Assembly (NCBI RefSeq): GCF_014204325.1
Contig: NZ_JACHKT010000037.1
Location: forward strand, 1 to 52,141
Reading direction: 5' to 3'
Length of the DNA stretch: 52,141 bases
From: Arcicella rosea
GTDB taxonomy: Bacteria; Bacteroidota; Bacteroidia; Cytophagales; Spirosomataceae
The number at the start of each line of letters is the position of its first letter. Position 1 is the first letter of the stretch. The notes under the pieces were generated by a model. The model was not told the DNA's origin, did no database searches, and was given only the letters and a program-made list of their open reading frames with translations. Below, in pieces: positions 1 through 8,546 of this stretch. A program made the position numbers and the translations under genes.

Positions 1-44
1 AAAACCCCGAAATTTGCCAGTATTGACACTTTTTCGGGGTTATT
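1..44 (-). terminator. Intrinsic terminator of the bioB-peroxiredoxin unit
   Basis: Bases 3-12 (aaccccgaaa) pair perfectly with 32-41 (tttcggggtt), giving a 10-bp stem. On the minus strand it follows the peroxiredoxin stop and ends in a short T run at the window edge. The loop is long (19 nt), so strength is uncertain. Confidence 0.65.
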
Positions 45-94
45 TTATTGGTAATATATTGATTATTAAAAGATTACACTCATAAAGGGAAGCC
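1..94. repeat. Left arm of a 94-bp perfect inverted repeat
   Basis: Bases 1-94 equal the reverse complement of 52047-52140 without a mismatch. The match breaks at base 95 on the inner side and runs into the window edge on the outer side, so the true repeat may be longer. It contains the last nine codons and stop of the peroxiredoxin gene plus its terminator hairpin. There are no insertion-sequence terminal features. See the right arm for the alternatives. Confidence 0.95.
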
Positions 95-554
95 TTGCTA
101 AAACTTCTTTTACTGCTTCGAAGTTTGGAACATCGCCAGCACTTTCAAGTACTTCTGCGTATTGAACGGTTCCATTTCCGTCAATTACAAAAGCTGAACG
201 TTTGGAAACGCCTTTCATGCCTAAAACAAAGTTTTCATAAATACTCTCGTAAGCTGTTGATACTTCTTTGTTGAAATCAGAAAGTAAATCGAAAGGAAGA
301 CTTTGTTCCGACTTAAATTTATCTAAAGTAAAAAGTGAATCAACAGAAATACCTATAATCTCGGCATTTAAGCTTGCATAAGTAGTAATATTATCTCTCA
401 TTTCACACAATTCAGCAGTACAAACACTTGTAAATGCCAAAGGAAAAAATAGAATAACAACGTTTTTGCCTTTGTAATCTGAAAGACTAATTTCTTTTTT
501 TTCGGTATTAAATAAAGTAAAATTCGGAGCTAATTCACCAATTTGTAAAGCCAT
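66..554 (-). CDS. Peroxiredoxin (AhpC/TSA, AhpE/BCP-like)
   Basis: Thioredoxin-fold peroxidase of 162 residues that reduces hydroperoxides in the cytoplasm; no signal peptide. The peroxidatic cysteine is C45 in the motif PLAFTSVCTAELC, with T42 and a later Arg (KRSAF) completing the usual active site. A second cysteine at C50 sits five residues on, the spacing of the BCP group, while the surrounding sequence resembles AhpE-type enzymes, so the subclass is left open. The length is normal for a short peroxiredoxin. It lies 28 bases downstream of bioB on the same strand and is probably co-transcribed from the bioB promoter; an oxidant link to the Fe-S enzyme BioB is only a suggestion. Its last 29 coding bases fall inside the inverted repeat, where a second copy of this tail occurs at the right end of the window. 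Confidence 0.93.
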   Translation of the reverse strand: MALQIGELAPNFTLFNTEKKEISLSDYKGKNVVILFFPLAFTSVCTAELCEMRDNITTYASLNAEIIGISVDSLFTLDKFKSEQSLPFDLLSDFNKEVSTAYESIYENFVLGMKGVSKRSAFVIDGNGTVQYAEVLESAGDVPNFEAVKEVLARLPFMSVIF

Positions 555-582
555 TTTTATGTTTATTAAAATGTGAGTAAAA

Positions 583-1614
583 TTATACAGTTACTTCTTC
601 AATACCCAAGGCTTTTCCAGCTGTAGGAGTTACTTGAAATTCAACAGATGCTTTTTTGCTATCTTTGAAAGCTTCACGTGGTTTGATACTTAAAATTTGG
701 AATAACTCTTGGTCATTTTTCACCGCTGGATTTGGCGTTGTCAACAACACGTCTCCTGAGAAAATAGAGTTAGCACCCGCCATAAAACAAAGTGTTTGTC
801 CTTCGTAAGTCATATCTAAACGTCCCGCAGAAAGTCTTACCATTGATTTTGGCATTAAAATTCTTGCCGTAGCGATTGTTCTAACCATATCCCAAATAGA
901 GGCTGGTTCTTGGTCGCCAAGTGGCGTACCTTTGATGGGTACAAGGTTATTGATAGGTACTGAATCTGGATGCTGAGGCATATTTGCTAAAGTTTTCAAC
1001 ATTCCGATACGGTCGCCATCAGATTCACCCAAACCAATAATTCCTCCCGAACAAACAGAAATTTTCGCTTTACGAACATTATCAATCGTATTCAAACGGT
1101 CAGCGAAAGTACGAGTAGAAATTACATCTTCGTAATGTTCTTCACTGGTATCAACGTTATGGTTGTATGCGTACAAGCCAGCATCTTTTAATTTTTCAGC
1201 CTGCGATTCCGTCAGCATTCCTAAAGTACAGCAAACTTCTAAACCCATAGAATTTACGCCTTGTACCATGCCTAATACTTTGTCAAAATCTTTGTTATCA
1301 CGTACTTCACGCCAAGCGGCACCCATACAAAAACGTGAACTTCCTGCATCTTTTGCTCTTTGTGCTGCTGATAATACTTCGTCAAGTTCCATTAATTTTT
1401 GAACTTTTACGTCAGTATGATAGCGAGCAGCCTGTGAACAATAAGAACAATCTTCTGGACAGCCACCTGTTTTGATTGAAAGTAAAGTACTGATTTGTAC
1501 CTCTTGTGGGTCATTGAATTGGCGATGTACAGTGGCTGCACGATACACTAAATCCATGAATGGGAGGTTATAAATTTCTTCGATTTCTTCTCTAGTCCAA
1601 TTATTTTTTATCAT
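583..1614 (-). CDS. bioB: Biotin synthase
   Basis: Radical-SAM enzyme that inserts sulfur into dethiobiotin, the last step of biotin synthesis. The radical-SAM cysteines are C52, C56 and C59 (GGCPEDCSYCSQ), one residue off the E. coli numbering. The further BioB signature YNHNVDTS and the late segment AGRLDMTYEGQ, with its Arg ligand of the second cluster, are present. At 343 residues it is full length. The ATG at 1614 starts at the expected place, about 40 residues before the cysteine motif. It is the first gene of a two-gene minus-strand unit with the peroxiredoxin. A strong Bacteroidetes-type promoter lies 43-74 bases upstream. No other bio gene is in the window, and no BirA-type operator was recognised. 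Confidence 0.97.
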   Translation of the reverse strand: MIKNNWTREEIEEIYNLPFMDLVYRAATVHRQFNDPQEVQISTLLSIKTGGCPEDCSYCSQAARYHTDVKVQKLMELDEVLSAAQRAKDAGSSRFCMGAAWREVRDNKDFDKVLGMVQGVNSMGLEVCCTLGMLTESQAEKLKDAGLYAYNHNVDTSEEHYEDVISTRTFADRLNTIDNVRKAKISVCSGGIIGLGESDGDRIGMLKTLANMPQHPDSVPINNLVPIKGTPLGDQEPASIWDMVRTIATARILMPKSMVRLSAGRLDMTYEGQTLCFMAGANSIFSGDVLLTTPNPAVKNDQELFQILSIKPREAFKDSKKASVEFQVTPTAGKALGIEEVTV

Positions 1615-1656
1615 GGTATCATCTTGGCGATTTTTATTCGCTTTATGTTAATTAAT

Positions 1657-1688
1657 CAAAATTAAACATGGATTTCGGGTTTGACAAA
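1657..1688 (-). promoter_or_regulatory. Bacteroidetes-type promoter for bioB
   Basis: On the minus strand a TTTG (-33, bases 1685-1688) is followed after exactly 20 bases by TAATTTTG (-7, bases 1657-1664), an exact match to the Bacteroidetes consensus TTTG / TAnnTTTG. The implied start is near 1650, giving a leader of about 36 nt. Confidence 0.65.
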
Positions 1689-1929
1689 TTGAGAAGCCTT
1701 TTTGTGTTTTGAAATTTGTCGAAAAATTGGATTTTTTGCGGATTTCATTTGATGACTACTTTGTAGATTATTTTTTTAACATTTTTTTTAAAGAAATAAT
1801 TAATATACCAAAACTGAAAATAATTAGATTTTTATTCTTTTAAATGGTTTTTCTTTAGAATTATATGCTATAATGAGTTATTTTTTGAATTTTTTTAGAA
1901 TTTAATTCTAAGGACTCAAATTTTCGAAA

Positions 1930-1961
1930 TTTGTTTTTTCTTCATTCAAATGCTATTTTTG
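1930..1961 (+). promoter_or_regulatory. Bacteroidetes-type promoter for the leuA-like gene
   Basis: TTTG at 1930-1933 and TATTTTTG at 1954-1961 are separated by 20 bases, the same spacing as in the opposing bioB promoter. The implied start near 1968 gives a leader of about 22 nt before the ATG at 1990. Confidence 0.6.
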
Positions 1962-1989
1962 GTTAAGAATCCTTCAAAAAACAAGAATC

Positions 1990-3129
1990 ATGAGTCAGAA
2001 AATTTTAATATTCGATACAACCCTTCGTGATGGCGAACAAGTGCCAGGTTGTCAATTAAATACCGAAGAAAAATTGCAAGTTGCTGAACAACTGGAATTA
2101 CTTGGGGTGGATATTATCGAAGCTGGTTTTCCGATTTCTTCTCCTGGCGATTTCCGTTCGGTTGAAGAAATAGCTAAATTAGTTAAAAACGCTACTGTTT
2201 GTGGACTGACTCGTGCTAAAAAAGAAGACATTGATGCGGCTGCCGCAGCGTTGAAGCACGCAAAATATCCAAGAATTCACACAGGTATTGGTTCTTCTGA
2301 TACGCACATTAAATATAAATTCAACTCTACTCGTGAAGAAATTCTTGAGAAAGGAGTTTGGGCGGTGAAATACGCAAAATCTTTTGTAGAAGATGTTGAA
2401 TTTTTTGCTGAAGATGCTGGTCGTGCAGATTTAGTTTTCTTAGCACAATTAACAGAAGCGGTGATTGATGCAGGTGCAACTGTAGTGAATTTACCAGATA
2501 CAACTGGTTATTTGTTACCTCAACAAATGTTCCAACGTATCAATTACTTGTTTGAAAACGTTCCGAATATTCATAAAGCAGTCATTTCAATGCACAATCA
2601 CAACGATTTGGGCTTGGCAACTGCTAATACGATTGCAGGTATTCAAGCTGGTGCAAGACAAGTTGAAGTAACTATCAACGGAATTGGTGAACGTGCTGGA
2701 AATACTTCTTTGGAAGAAGTTGCGATGATTTTGAATACACATAAAGATTTAGGTTACCATACAGGAATCAATTCTAAACATTTGTATCCATTCTCGCAAT
2801 TTGTTTCTAATTTGATGGGAATGCCAGTGCAAGCAAACAAAGCAATTGTTGGTGCCAATGCTTTTGCACACTCTTCAGGCATTCACCAAGATGGTTTCTT
2901 GAAGCATACTCAGAATTATGAAATCATGAATCCAGAAGATGTTGGCGTACCATCATCAGCGATTGTATTGACTTCTCGTTCTGGACGTGCTGCCTTGCGT
3001 CACCGTTTGCAATTATTAGGTTTTGAATTTGAAAAACCAGATTTAGATAAACTTTATACTCGTTTCTTGTTAATGGCTGATGCTCGTAAACAATTGAACG
3101 ATGAAGATTTGAAAGAATTGGTTGGATAA
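1990..3129 (+). CDS. leuA: 2-isopropylmalate synthase-type enzyme, short form
   Basis: HMGL-like TIM-barrel acyltransferase that condenses acetyl-CoA with a 2-oxo acid, most likely 2-oxoisovalerate in leucine synthesis. Seen: N-terminal [12 protein letters not shown] (catalytic Arg and metal Asp), [11 protein letters not shown] (two metal His), NGIGERAGN, and SSGIHQDG in the accessory subdomain. The protein ends at residue 379, so the C-terminal LeuA allosteric domain of about 130 residues found in the roughly 510-residue enzymes is absent. This predicts no classical leucine feedback through that domain. A homocitrate or citramalate synthase role cannot be excluded from motifs alone. It has its own promoter and a strong terminator, so it is probably monocistronic; no other leu gene is nearby. 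Confidence 0.88.
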   Translation: MSQKILIFDTTLRDGEQVPGCQLNTEEKLQVAEQLELLGVDIIEAGFPISSPGDFRSVEEIAKLVKNATVCGLTRAKKEDIDAAAAALKHAKYPRIHTGIGSSDTHIKYKFNSTREEILEKGVWAVKYAKSFVEDVEFFAEDAGRADLVFLAQLTEAVIDAGATVVNLPDTTGYLLPQQMFQRINYLFENVPNIHKAVISMHNHNDLGLATANTIAGIQAGARQVEVTINGIGERAGNTSLEEVAMILNTHKDLGYHTGINSKHLYPFSQFVSNLMGMPVQANKAIVGANAFAHSSGIHQDGFLKHTQNYEIMNPEDVGVPSSAIVLTSRSGRAALRHRLQLLGFEFEKPDLDKLYTRFLLMADARKQLNDEDLKELVG

Positions 3130-3148
3130 TATATTCGTAAATCATGTA

Positions 3149-3187
3149 AAAAAGGCTTCCTTGAATATCAGGGAAGCCTTTTCTATT
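3149..3187. terminator. Bidirectional terminator after the leuA-like gene
   Basis: An 11-bp perfect stem (3150-3160 with 3172-3182, core aaggcttcc/ggaagcctt) has an A run on the left and a T run on the right. It lies between converging genes and can serve both. Confidence 0.85.
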
Positions 3188-3203
3188 TTACTTTTTCAAA
3201 TGA

Positions 3204-4493
3204 TTAAGATTTTGTGGATAAATACTTAATTCCATCCAAAAGTCTATCCAAATCTTGTAAACTTGTATAAACGTGTGGAGTAACTCTTACGCCATCTAAT
3301 TTTTCCCACTTTACAGGCGAAGTATGAATTTTATATTTTGCGAATAACTCTGCTTCAACTTTCCCAGCTTCCATGCCTTCGATGCTAAAATGTGCTAAAG
3401 CACCCGAATATTCAGGTTTGATAGGCGTATTGAGTTTTACTTTTGGTATTTTACTTGCCTCTTTTGCCCAATAATTTTTCAAGAAATGTAAACGGGCTTC
3501 TTTTCTCGCATTACCAATAGCTAATTGAAAATTCAGTGCTTGTCCAATGGCTTGTTCAATCATGAATGGACGAGTACCAAGATTTTCGAATTTACGGATA
3601 TTATCAGAATTGGGTTTGTCATTGGGAATCAGTGGAAAAATTTTACTGATTTTCTCCTTTTTCACCCAAAGCATTCCTGAACCGATTGGTGCCGAAAGCC
3701 ATTTGTGTAAACTTGTTCCGAAGTAATCTCCGCCCAAATCAGGAATTTTATATTCAAGATGAGCAAATGAATGCGCTCCATCAATTACTACTTCAATGCC
3801 ACGTTTATGGGCTTCATCAGCGATGCGTTTAGCTGGTAAAATTTGTCCATTCCAATTAACAATATGTGTAATATGAACAACTTTTGTACGAGGAGTCATT
3901 TGTTCTACATATTTCTGTACAATCAAATCGTTATCTTCTAGTGGTAAATCTATGTTCACATAATTGATTTTTAAACCTTCTCGAAGCTCTCTTTGTCGCC
4001 AAGCGTGAAGCATATTTGGGTAGTCATATTTACTCATAACGATTTCATCGCCACGGGTTAGAGGTAAACCCAAAATCACAGTATCCAATGCTTCCGTAGC
4101 ATTGCGATTGATAGCGATTTCTTCGGGAGAAACACCAGAAAATTTAGCTAAGTTTTCTCGTAATGGTTCACGTCCTTGGTCAAGAATTCGCCACATAAAA
4201 TAGCTTGGGGCTTCATTGGCGAATTTACTGTATCGTTCCACTGCATTTTGAACAACTGTTGGTGCTGGACTGACACCGCCATTATTCAAATTGATAATTT
4301 GTGGAGAAACGGTATAAGCTTGTTGAATTTGATACCAATAGTCTTCATCGGAAGCCATAAGTAGTGCAGATTTTTCTGGGGAGAAACTACTAATTGATTG
4401 TAAGTCGTTGGATGATAAACCTTTAAATGTTGGAAGTAAGGAAGCACCAGCAAGCGCAGAGATTTGATTGATGAAATGTCGTCTTGTTGTCAT
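3204..4493 (-). CDS. Class V PLP-dependent aminotransferase, Tat-exported
   Basis: Fold-type I PLP enzyme of the class V group, closest in character to isopenicillin-N epimerase (CefD)-like proteins. The N-terminus MTTRRHFINQ followed by a short hydrophobic stretch is a twin-arginine signal, so the enzyme is probably folded with PLP in the cytoplasm and exported to the periplasm. Seen: NRNATEALD for phosphate binding, the PLP-contacting Asp in VVIDGAHSFAH, and the Schiff-base Lys in GTSLHKWLSAPIG. The length of 429 residues is typical. The substrate cannot be read from the sequence; epimerase, desulfurase-like or aminotransferase activity are all possible. It stands alone, bounded by terminators on both sides. 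Confidence 0.88.
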   Translation of the reverse strand: MTTRRHFINQISALAGASLLPTFKGLSSNDLQSISSFSPEKSALLMASDEDYWYQIQQAYTVSPQIINLNNGGVSPAPTVVQNAVERYSKFANEAPSYFMWRILDQGREPLRENLAKFSGVSPEEIAINRNATEALDTVILGLPLTRGDEIVMSKYDYPNMLHAWRQRELREGLKINYVNIDLPLEDNDLIVQKYVEQMTPRTKVVHITHIVNWNGQILPAKRIADEAHKRGIEVVIDGAHSFAHLEYKIPDLGGDYFGTSLHKWLSAPIGSGMLWVKKEKISKIFPLIPNDKPNSDNIRKFENLGTRPFMIEQAIGQALNFQLAIGNARKEARLHFLKNYWAKEASKIPKVKLNTPIKPEYSGALAHFSIEGMEAGKVEAELFAKYKIHTSPVKWEKLDGVRVTPHVYTSLQDLDRLLDGIKYLSTKS

Positions 4494-4555
4494 ATTTAGT
4501 TTGTTTTACATAAATATACAAAAGAATCGCTTACGAAACGACGTGAAAGTACACA

Positions 4556-4590
4556 AAAAAGCCAGTCAAAACATTCCTGACTGGCTTTTT
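4556..4590 (-). terminator. Terminator of the tolC-hlyD unit
   Basis: A 13-bp perfect stem (4556-4568 with 4578-4590, aaaaagccagtca/tgactggcttttt) lies just after the HlyD stop. On the minus strand it is followed by a T run. It ends the export operon before any transporter gene. Confidence 0.88.
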
Positions 4591-4620
4591 CATAAACCCT
4601 AAACCAAACTATTATAATGA

Positions 4621-5994
4621 CTATTTTTTGTCTTTTTTAACTTCTTTTTTGTTAACCAATTCACCGTCTTTCAATTTTTTTGAAACGGTTAAATATGGGC
4701 CAGAAATAATGGTTTCGCCATCTGTTAAACCTGAAAGGATTTCAATATTTTCAAAATCAGAGATACCAGTTTTTACTTCTTTCATTTTTGCTTTGTTGTC
4801 TTTCCCTAACACAAAAACTACTTCTTTTATTTTCTCTTTTTTGATTACTTTTTCTTCTTCTTTGGTTTCTTCAGGAGCACCTTCTTTTTTCTCATCGCCT
4901 TCTTTAGCATTCGGGTCACGAGTGGTTACAGAAGCCAATGGAACTGATAAAACACCATTTTTACGGTCGGTGATAATTTCTACAGATGCCGTCATTCCTG
5001 GTTTTAATGGATAAGAATGTTTGCCTACAATTAAATCTTCGTAAGATTTACGCAACACTCTAATTTTTACTTCAAATTCTGTTACTGCATCGGCCGAAAC
5101 TGTTGTAGCAGAAGTTCCTAAACCATTTGCCGAACTCGCAATTTCATAAACTACTCCTTTGAATTTTCTGCCAGAAGCACTGTAAGAATCTACGTCGATA
5201 ATAACGGTATCATTCATTGAAACACGAGTAATATCGTTTTCGTTCACATTAACACGAACTTCCATTTTATTTAAATTAGCAATTCTAAGTAATTCAGTAC
5301 CAGCCATTTGAGATGTACCAACTACACGTTCGCCCAATTCAACATTCAATTTTGAAATCGTTCCACTTTGTGGGGCATAAATGGTCGTTTTTGTTAAGTT
5401 AGCTCTTGCTTCTTTCAAAGCTGCTTCTGAACTTTTCACGTTAAAAGATGCTGCTAGAACACTTGCTTTGGTCGATTCTACATCTTGTTTTGCAACCAAG
5501 TATTGTGAATTGAATTGGTCAAAATCTGCATCAGAAATTACTTTATCATCGTGTAATTTTTTGTTACGATCATAATCAATTTTAGCTTTCAACAAACGTG
5601 ACTCTGCTTGAGATTGCATTGCTTTTGATTGCTCAACTGATGCTTTTGATGAATTTACTTGTGCTTCTGCCCGAGCCAATAAAGATTCATAGTTATCAGG
5701 ACGAATTTTCAAAAGTAACTGACCAGCTATTACAGAGTCACCTTCGCTTACGTACAATCCTACAATTTCTCCTGAAACATCTGGCGAAAGTTTTACTTCA
5801 ATTTCAGGTTGAATTTTTCCTGAAGCTGATACTCTTTCGATAATATCTGCTTTTTTAGCTTTGGTGAATTCTACTTCTGTTGATGGTTCTTTGCCAATCA
5901 GACCTTGTTGTTTTGCTACAAATAATGCAATGCCCAATGCCACGATGATTCCACCTAATATCCACCAGATTTTATTTGAAGATTTCTTTGCCAT
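4621..5994 (-). CDS. HlyD/MacA-family periplasmic adaptor protein
   Basis: Membrane-fusion subunit bridging an inner-membrane transporter to a TolC-type channel. Residues 9-27 form one membrane anchor after a Lys-rich start. Then follow the first lipoyl half (about 55-95, ending LLLKIRPDNYE), a long alpha-helical hairpin (about 95-200, Ala/Ser/Lys-rich heptads), the second lipoyl half (TIYAPQSGTISKL), a beta-barrel domain and a membrane-proximal domain. A charged Lys/Glu insertion near residues 365-395 (DPNAKEGDEKKEGAPEE and onward) looks like a flexible linker. It lies 56 bases after the TolC-like gene and is ended by a strong terminator. No MacB, ABC or RND gene follows, so the partner pump must be elsewhere. 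Confidence 0.9.
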   Translation of the reverse strand: MAKKSSNKIWWILGGIIVALGIALFVAKQQGLIGKEPSTEVEFTKAKKADIIERVSASGKIQPEIEVKLSPDVSGEIVGLYVSEGDSVIAGQLLLKIRPDNYESLLARAEAQVNSSKASVEQSKAMQSQAESRLLKAKIDYDRNKKLHDDKVISDADFDQFNSQYLVAKQDVESTKASVLAASFNVKSSEAALKEARANLTKTTIYAPQSGTISKLNVELGERVVGTSQMAGTELLRIANLNKMEVRVNVNENDITRVSMNDTVIIDVDSYSASGRKFKGVVYEIASSANGLGTSATTVSADAVTEFEVKIRVLRKSYEDLIVGKHSYPLKPGMTASVEIITDRKNGVLSVPLASVTTRDPNAKEGDEKKEGAPEETKEEEKVIKKEKIKEVVFVLGKDNKAKMKEVKTGISDFENIEILSGLTDGETIISGPYLTVSKKLKDGELVNKKEVKKDKK

Positions 5995-6050
5995 AATGTT
6001 GGTTAAATTGTGTGACTGTTAGTGAGAGAATAAAATCACTTCATCACAAG

Positions 6051-7505
6051 TTAAAAGGTAAGTGGTTTATTTTGATAATAATCTAAGATTTTTGTTCTGA
6101 AAATAAAGTCATATTTCGCCTGAATTTGGTTTCCACGAGCTTTATCAAGATTGGTTTTTTGTAAACTGTAGTTGACAAAATCAATAGCTCCTGCACCAAA
6201 TCTGCTTTCAGCTGCTCTGAATGATTCTTCCAAAGCGGTTACTTGTATGGTAAGGGCGTCAAAACGTTTGGCGGCATTATTCATGTTTGTATAAGCCTGT
6301 TCGATGTTTTGACGTAAAGTTTGGCGAGCTTGAAGGGCGGACAAGTCGGCATTACTTTTTTGTATTTTAGCTTGTGCTACTCTGTTTTTATTTAAAAAGC
6401 GGCTAAAAATTGGAATGGTTGCGTTAAATCCGAAACCATAATTAGCGGTATTTTTTAACTGTTGAAAATAAGCTACTGTTCCATCTTCAACAAATTTTGT
6501 TTGTGTTACAACTAAGGGATAGTCAACGCCACTAACATTTACTGTTCCTAGGTTAGAGCTTGTTGTACCATCTTGACGATAAATTTTCTGAGCATTTGAC
6601 TGGTTCGCTCCTAAGTTTGCTCCAGCAGAAATAGTTGGTAAAAAGCCTGCTCTCGCAATATCAATTCCTTTCATTGCACCTTGTATTCTTAAATCAGCAG
6701 CTTTGATAGTTGGTTGACTTTTTTCGGCAATTTCAAATATTTTACTTGCAGTTTCATCGTATCCTTGCGAAGTAGCAGGTACTGGTAATGAAACTCTTTC
6801 TACGGCTACGTCTGTAATATTTTTATCATTCAATAATTGAATTAATGAGAGTTTTGCTAAATCTAAAGTACTTTGGTTATTGATAACCGTTGTTTCTTCG
6901 GTTGCTAATTGTGCTTTTAAATCTAGTAAATTAGATTGTGGCAAAGAACCCGCCTGAACCAATTTATCTGTGCGTTGAATTTGTAATGCAGTAATTTGGG
7001 TTTGAGTCTGAGAAATAACAAGAATATCTTGCGCATTCAGAATATTAAGGTAAGCCAACACTACTTGCAAAGAAATGTTTTCTCTCATGGCTTGCAAGTC
7101 TAATTGAGTAGCCTTCAACAATAAATCATTTTGAAGAATTGTATTTCTTAACAAGAAACCATTGAAGATAGTAACATTCGCATTTACACTTAAACTATTG
7201 TAATTGATGTTCTTTTCAACGTAGGTGTTTGTGAATGGGTCAAGGCTTCGACCAAAATTGAAAGATTCATTAATCGAACCATTGGCAATAGGCAATCGAT
7301 TATCTTTTGATTGTTTCAATTGTAAATCGCTCAACAATAGCTGGTTTTCACTTTGCTTGACTGAAATGTTGTTTTTCAAGGCAATATTTATGGCTTCTTG
7401 CAACGATAATTTGGATTCATTCTCGCTTGCTTGAATAGCGTTCTGAGCTTTTCCTTGAAAAGTCAATAAAGTAATGCCTGTTAGGATTAGTAATGAGAAT
7501 TTCAT
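6051..7505 (-). CDS. TolC-family outer-membrane efflux protein
   Basis: Outer-membrane channel of a tripartite exporter. The N-terminus is a Sec signal peptide (MKFSLLILTGITLLTF, cleavage near residue 20 at GKA/QNA). The body shows two related OEP repeats with long amphipathic helices; LSLQEAINIALKNNISVKQSENQ is split across the first helix, and the second half repeats the pattern around residues 250-480 (RAAESRFGAGAIDFVNY). The length of 484 residues is standard. It is the first gene of a two-gene unit with the HlyD adaptor. The cargo (drug, metal, peptide) cannot be inferred. Confidence 0.92.
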   Translation of the reverse strand: MKFSLLILTGITLLTFQGKAQNAIQASENESKLSLQEAINIALKNNISVKQSENQLLLSDLQLKQSKDNRLPIANGSINESFNFGRSLDPFTNTYVEKNINYNSLSVNANVTIFNGFLLRNTILQNDLLLKATQLDLQAMRENISLQVVLAYLNILNAQDILVISQTQTQITALQIQRTDKLVQAGSLPQSNLLDLKAQLATEETTVINNQSTLDLAKLSLIQLLNDKNITDVAVERVSLPVPATSQGYDETASKIFEIAEKSQPTIKAADLRIQGAMKGIDIARAGFLPTISAGANLGANQSNAQKIYRQDGTTSSNLGTVNVSGVDYPLVVTQTKFVEDGTVAYFQQLKNTANYGFGFNATIPIFSRFLNKNRVAQAKIQKSNADLSALQARQTLRQNIEQAYTNMNNAAKRFDALTIQVTALEESFRAAESRFGAGAIDFVNYSLQKTNLDKARGNQIQAKYDFIFRTKILDYYQNKPLTF

Positions 7506-7525
7506 AATTCTTATAATTTATAGTT

Positions 7526-7557
7526 CAATGTTACGAATGATTTTTGGGGCTTTAAAA
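7526..7557 (-). promoter_or_regulatory. Possible promoter for the tolC-hlyD unit
   Basis: On the minus strand TTTT, 20 bases, then TAACATTG (7526-7533): the right spacing, with one mismatch to consensus in each element. The implied leader is about 10-15 nt. Weak support. Confidence 0.33.
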
Positions 7558-7683
7558 ATTTTTAGGATAAACGGCTATGATGCTATGATAAAAGGGAAAT
7601 TGATAATATTCCATAGCATTTGCATCTAGTGTAGCTTATTCCTAAAATGTCCTGTTCTCAAAATCATCAAGTAATATGCCATC

Positions 7684-7727
7684 GTTTATAAATAATTGTT
7701 TTACAAGTGTTTATAAATGTTTGTAAA
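7684..7727. repeat. Short direct and inverted repeats, possible operator
   Basis: The 10-mer gtttataaat occurs at 7684-7693 and again at 7709-7718 (25-base period). An inverted pair tttacaa/ttgtaaa (7700-7706 and 7721-7727) surrounds the second copy. It lies between the vanX-like terminator and the tolC start. No known operator is recognised. Confidence 0.35.
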
Positions 7728-7729
7728 CT

Positions 7730-7760
7730 AAAAAAGTGTCCGAAAACGAACACTTTTTAT
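7730..7760 (-). terminator. Terminator of the vanX-like gene
   Basis: A 9-bp perfect stem (7731-7739 aaaaagtgt with 7750-7758 acacttttt) is extended by an inner cg/cg pair. On the minus strand it follows the vanX-like stop by about 37 bases and ends in a T run. Confidence 0.75.
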
Positions 7761-7796
7761 TAAAATCGAACGGTTGATTGTATTTTAGTCAAAGCT

Positions 7797-8546
7797 TTAT
7801 TCAATAATCTGGTAAATCTGTTTTGCTTCTCTTCTCGAAACTGCATTAAAGTGCCACCACTCGTAATCAATGTGCATAAAACCAACGGCTTCCATGACGT
7901 TCCTCAACAAAATCCTATTGGCAACTTGTTGTTTGGTTAGTTTTTTTTTGGCTAAAAAATAATCTTCTTTTACAGGATAAGCCAATTCTCCGAAATAATC
8001 ATATTTCGTTCCCATATCCAAAGCTTTTCCATCGGCAGTAGCAATGGTCAAATCTACAGCACTTCCATAGTTATGAATTGAGCCTTGGGCTGGATTTGCT
8101 ACATATTTTGCCCGTTCTCTAGGCGGATATTGGCTGAGGGTGCTCCAAAGTACTTTTTGAATACTCAATGGGCGACCGCCATCATACACTAAAAGCCGAT
8201 AATTTGGATGTTTTTTTTGGAGTAGCGTATTCGCTTTTTTTAACATTTCAGCAGGACGTTTCTGCATGAAACAATTGGTAATACAGCCATAAACGTCTTT
8301 CCCAACAAAATTATCAGTCGTTGAATATTTCAGTTCAACCAAAATAGAAGCATCAATTTCTCGGACATTGACTAATCCTTGTTGAAGCATTTTCTTTTCG
8401 TATTCACAAGTCGATGCCATTTGAGACTTTGCAGATTTCTTATTTTCTTCGTTTTCAACACTTTTATGCTTGGCTTCAAAACTTGAAGAAATCAGTGAAA
8501 AAAGTAAGAGGCTAAAAATATGTTTTCTCATATTGTTGATGTTCAT
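7797..8546 (-). CDS. D-Ala-D-Ala dipeptidase, VanX/DdpX family, secreted
   Basis: Zinc dipeptidase of the M15D type that splits D-Ala-D-Ala. The zinc and catalytic residues are all visible: H158 and D165 in GSIHNYGSAVDLT, E229 and H232 in YEWWHFNA, and the substrate Arg R125 in YDGGRP. An N-terminal hydrophobic stretch (HIFSLLLFSLISSSF) after a basic residue indicates export. The start may be Met6 (base 8531) rather than Met1, since the signal peptide fits either. In Gram-negatives such enzymes are usually cell-wall recycling or nutrient enzymes rather than vancomycin resistance; no vanH or vanA-type gene is near. It is a single gene with its own terminator. Confidence 0.9.
   Translation of the reverse strand: MNINNMRKHIFSLLLFSLISSSFEAKHKSVENEENKKSAKSQMASTCEYEKKMLQQGLVNVREIDASILVELKYSTTDNFVGKDVYGCITNCFMQKRPAEMLKKANTLLQKKHPNYRLLVYDGGRPLSIQKVLWSTLSQYPPRERAKYVANPAQGSIHNYGSAVDLTIATADGKALDMGTKYDYFGELAYPVKEDYFLAKKKLTKQQVANRILLRNVMEAVGFMHIDYEWWHFNAVSRREAKQIYQIIE

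Larger units (their letters stand above)
1615..1989. other. Divergent intergenic region between bioB and the leuA-like gene
   Basis: A 375-bp very AT-rich gap without a credible small ORF. It holds one promoter for each flanking gene (1657-1688 minus, 1930-1961 plus). The central part, about 1730-1900, is runs of A and T in which I see no conserved structure, RNA or operator. Confidence 0.7.

Noticed and set aside
1163-1402. Open frame on the plus strand inside bioB
   Set aside because: It lies wholly within the well-supported bioB gene on the other strand and has no recognisable motif.
1615-1989. Possible biotin or leucine riboswitch or leader peptide
   Set aside because: No conserved structure, no run of Leu codons and no BirA-like palindrome was found; promoters leave only short leaders.
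7797-8546. Vancomycin resistance locus
   Set aside because: Only a VanX-type dipeptidase is present; no VanH, VanA-type ligase or VanRS genes are near.
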